A DNA stretch of 5,705 bases, from contig CAJFPI010000241.1 of the NCBI GenBank assembly GCA_904398675.1, positions 1-5,705 on the forward strand, written 5' to 3'. Positions within the stretch are counted from its first letter, which is position 1. Each line of letters begins with the position of its first letter. The notes under the pieces are model-generated. The model ran no database searches. It was given only the letters and a program-made list of their open reading frames with translations, and had not been told where the DNA came from. Shown here piece after piece: positions 4,854-5,705 of this stretch. The translations under genes were made by a program, and so were the position numbers. Origin of the DNA: an uncultured Oscillospiraceae bacterium. Lineage in GTDB: Bacteria; Bacillota; Clostridia; Oscillospirales; Oscillospiraceae.

Positions 4854-5696
4854 ATGTATCGTATCGTAAAAAAGAGAGTGCTCAATCCCACCGTGACAAT
4901 GATGGAGATCGAGGCCCCCATGGTAGCCAGGAAGGCGGAGCCGGGGCAGTTTATCATTTTGCGGGTGGATGAGGACGGGGAGCGGATTCCTCTGACGATC
5001 GCCGCTTATGACCGGGAGAAGGGGACGGTGTCCATCATCTTCCAGATCGTTGGCGGCACCACAGAAAAGCTCAACCATAAGAATGAGGGCGACTGCATTC
5101 AGGACTTTGTGGGGCCGCTGGGCCGCGCCACGGAGACCGAGGGCCTCAAGCGCGTGGCCGTGGTTGGCGGCGGCGTCGGTACGGCCATCGCCTATCCGGT
5201 TGCAAAAAAGCTCCATGACGAGGGCTGCCATGTGGATCTGATCGTGGGGTTCCGCAACAAGGACCTGATTATTTTGAAGGAGGAGTTTGAGGCTGCCTCC
5301 ACCAACCTTATCATCGGCACTGACGACGGCTCCTACGGCAAGAAGGCCCTGGTGACCGACCTGCTCCGGGAGCAGATCGAGGCCGGCGTCCACTATGACC
5401 GGGTCATCGCCATCGGCCCGGTGATCATGATGAAATTTGTCTGCCTCCTTACCAAGGAGTACAATATTCCCACTGTGGTCAGCATGAACCCCATCATGAT
5501 CGACGGCACCGGCATGTGCGGCGGCTGCCGCCTCACCGTGGGCGGCGAGACCAAGTTCGCCTGCGTGGACGGGCCGGAGTTTGACGGCCATCTGGTGGAC
5601 TTTGACGAGGCCATGGCCCGCGGCGCCATGTACAAGGATTTTGAGCGGCACGCCTATGAAGAGGCCTGCAATCTGTTCAAGCAGGAGGTAAAGTAA
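4854..5696 (+). CDS. nfnA: NfnA-type FAD/NAD-binding, [2Fe-2S] subunit of ferredoxin:NADP+ oxidoreductase
   Basis: This 280-residue soluble flavoprotein belongs to the ferredoxin-reductase superfamily and is also annotated as sulfide dehydrogenase-like or PyrK-like. In NfnAB, this subunit binds FAD, NAD(H) and one [2Fe-2S] cluster and takes part in electron bifurcation between NADPH, NAD and ferredoxin. Visible motifs are PGQFIILR (30-37), the FAD-binding RIPLTIA (44-50), the nucleotide-binding VVGGGVGTAI (103-112) and the cluster motif D217-GTGM-C222-GG-C225 with Cys237. The Asp plus three Cys pattern is what NfnA uses in place of four cysteines. The start at 4854 (MYRIVKKR) is typical of the family and has AAAGGA 7 nt upstream; an in-frame ATG at 4830 has a poor ribosome site. 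The stop is followed one base later by ATG of the next gene. Other members of this family (sulfide dehydrogenase beta) are possible. Confidence 0.85.
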   Translation: MYRIVKKRVLNPTVTMMEIEAPMVARKAEPGQFIILRVDEDGERIPLTIAAYDREKGTVSIIFQIVGGTTEKLNHKNEGDCIQDFVGPLGRATETEGLKRVAVVGGGVGTAIAYPVAKKLHDEGCHVDLIVGFRNKDLIILKEEFEAASTNLIIGTDDGSYGKKALVTDLLREQIEAGVHYDRVIAIGPVIMMKFVCLLTKEYNIPTVVSMNPIMIDGTGMCGGCRLTVGGETKFACVDGPEFDGHLVDFDEAMARGAMYKDFERHAYEEACNLFKQEVK

Positions 5697-5697
5697 G

Positions 5698-5705
5698 ATG
5701 GCCAA
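5698..5705 (+). CDS. Start of the next gene, probably nfnB (glutamate-synthase-like subunit)
   Basis: Only ATGGCCAA is visible. It is called as a gene start because it lies one base after the nfnA stop, with AGGAGGT (5684-5690) in the last nfnA codons serving as a good ribosome binding site. In related organisms nfnA is followed directly by the NADPH-dependent glutamate-synthase-like partner (NfnB, often named gltA). The identity is therefore inferred from gene order alone. Confidence 0.5.

Noticed and set aside
4800..5705. A long open frame of about 300 codons on the minus strand across nfnA
   Set aside because: It is histidine- and glycine-rich in the way antisense frames of GC-rich genes are, and nfnA on the plus strand has cofactor motifs, a promoter and a ribosome site.
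1..5705. CRISPR array, tRNA, rRNA or transposase
   Set aside because: No regularly spaced direct repeats, no tRNA or rRNA signature and no transposase or integrase motif was found on either strand.

Overview
The window looks like chromosome of an anaerobic, fairly GC-rich Firmicute, probably a Clostridia member of the Oscillospiraceae type. The reasons are the strong Shine-Dalgarno sites (AGGAGGT, GGAGGGG), the sigma-A-like promoters, GC-rich stem terminators, a DUF4367-type anti-sigma protein beside an ECF sigma factor, and an NfnA-type ferredoxin/NAD(P) reductase subunit. The taxonomic reading is inference from gene content and style, not a database match.

Layout. (1) Positions 1-1453, plus strand: the C-terminal 239 residues of a RuBisCO-like protein (RLP; its start lies outside the window), then an MtnX-like HAD phosphatase, closed by a perfect 16-bp stem-loop terminator. 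Together they suggest the enolase and phosphatase steps of methionine (methylthioribose) salvage or a related thio-sugar pathway. (2) Positions 1465-1957, minus strand: a small XRE-type repressor and an overlapping zinc-ribbon protein, with a small palindrome just upstream of the repressor's ribosome binding site. (3) Positions 2075-4630, minus strand: a four-gene unit made of an XRE regulator, an ECF sigma factor, a membrane protein with a DUF4367-like extracellular domain (probable anti-sigma factor) and a small secreted protein. It has a good promoter at 4603-4630 and a strong terminator at 2075-2119. (4) Positions 4631-4853: a regulatory region between divergent genes, with GC-rich nested inverted repeats, a Rex/CRP-like near-palindrome and a clear promoter (TTGACG, 17 nt, TACAAT). 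(5) Positions 4854-5696, plus strand: nfnA, followed one base after its stop by the first codons of the next gene, most likely nfnB (gltA-like).

How it works together. The minus-strand block 1465-4620 is an accessory signalling segment between two metabolic operons. The sigma / anti-sigma / secreted-protein order suggests a membrane-gated transcriptional response, with the XRE protein as a further input and the secreted beta-rich protein as a sensor, ligand or output. Base composition changes abruptly inside the anti-sigma gene: the cytoplasmic and membrane part is GC-rich, while the C-terminal domain and the secreted protein are AT-rich. This suggests that the external part of the system was exchanged or acquired separately. 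It is the most interesting feature of the window.
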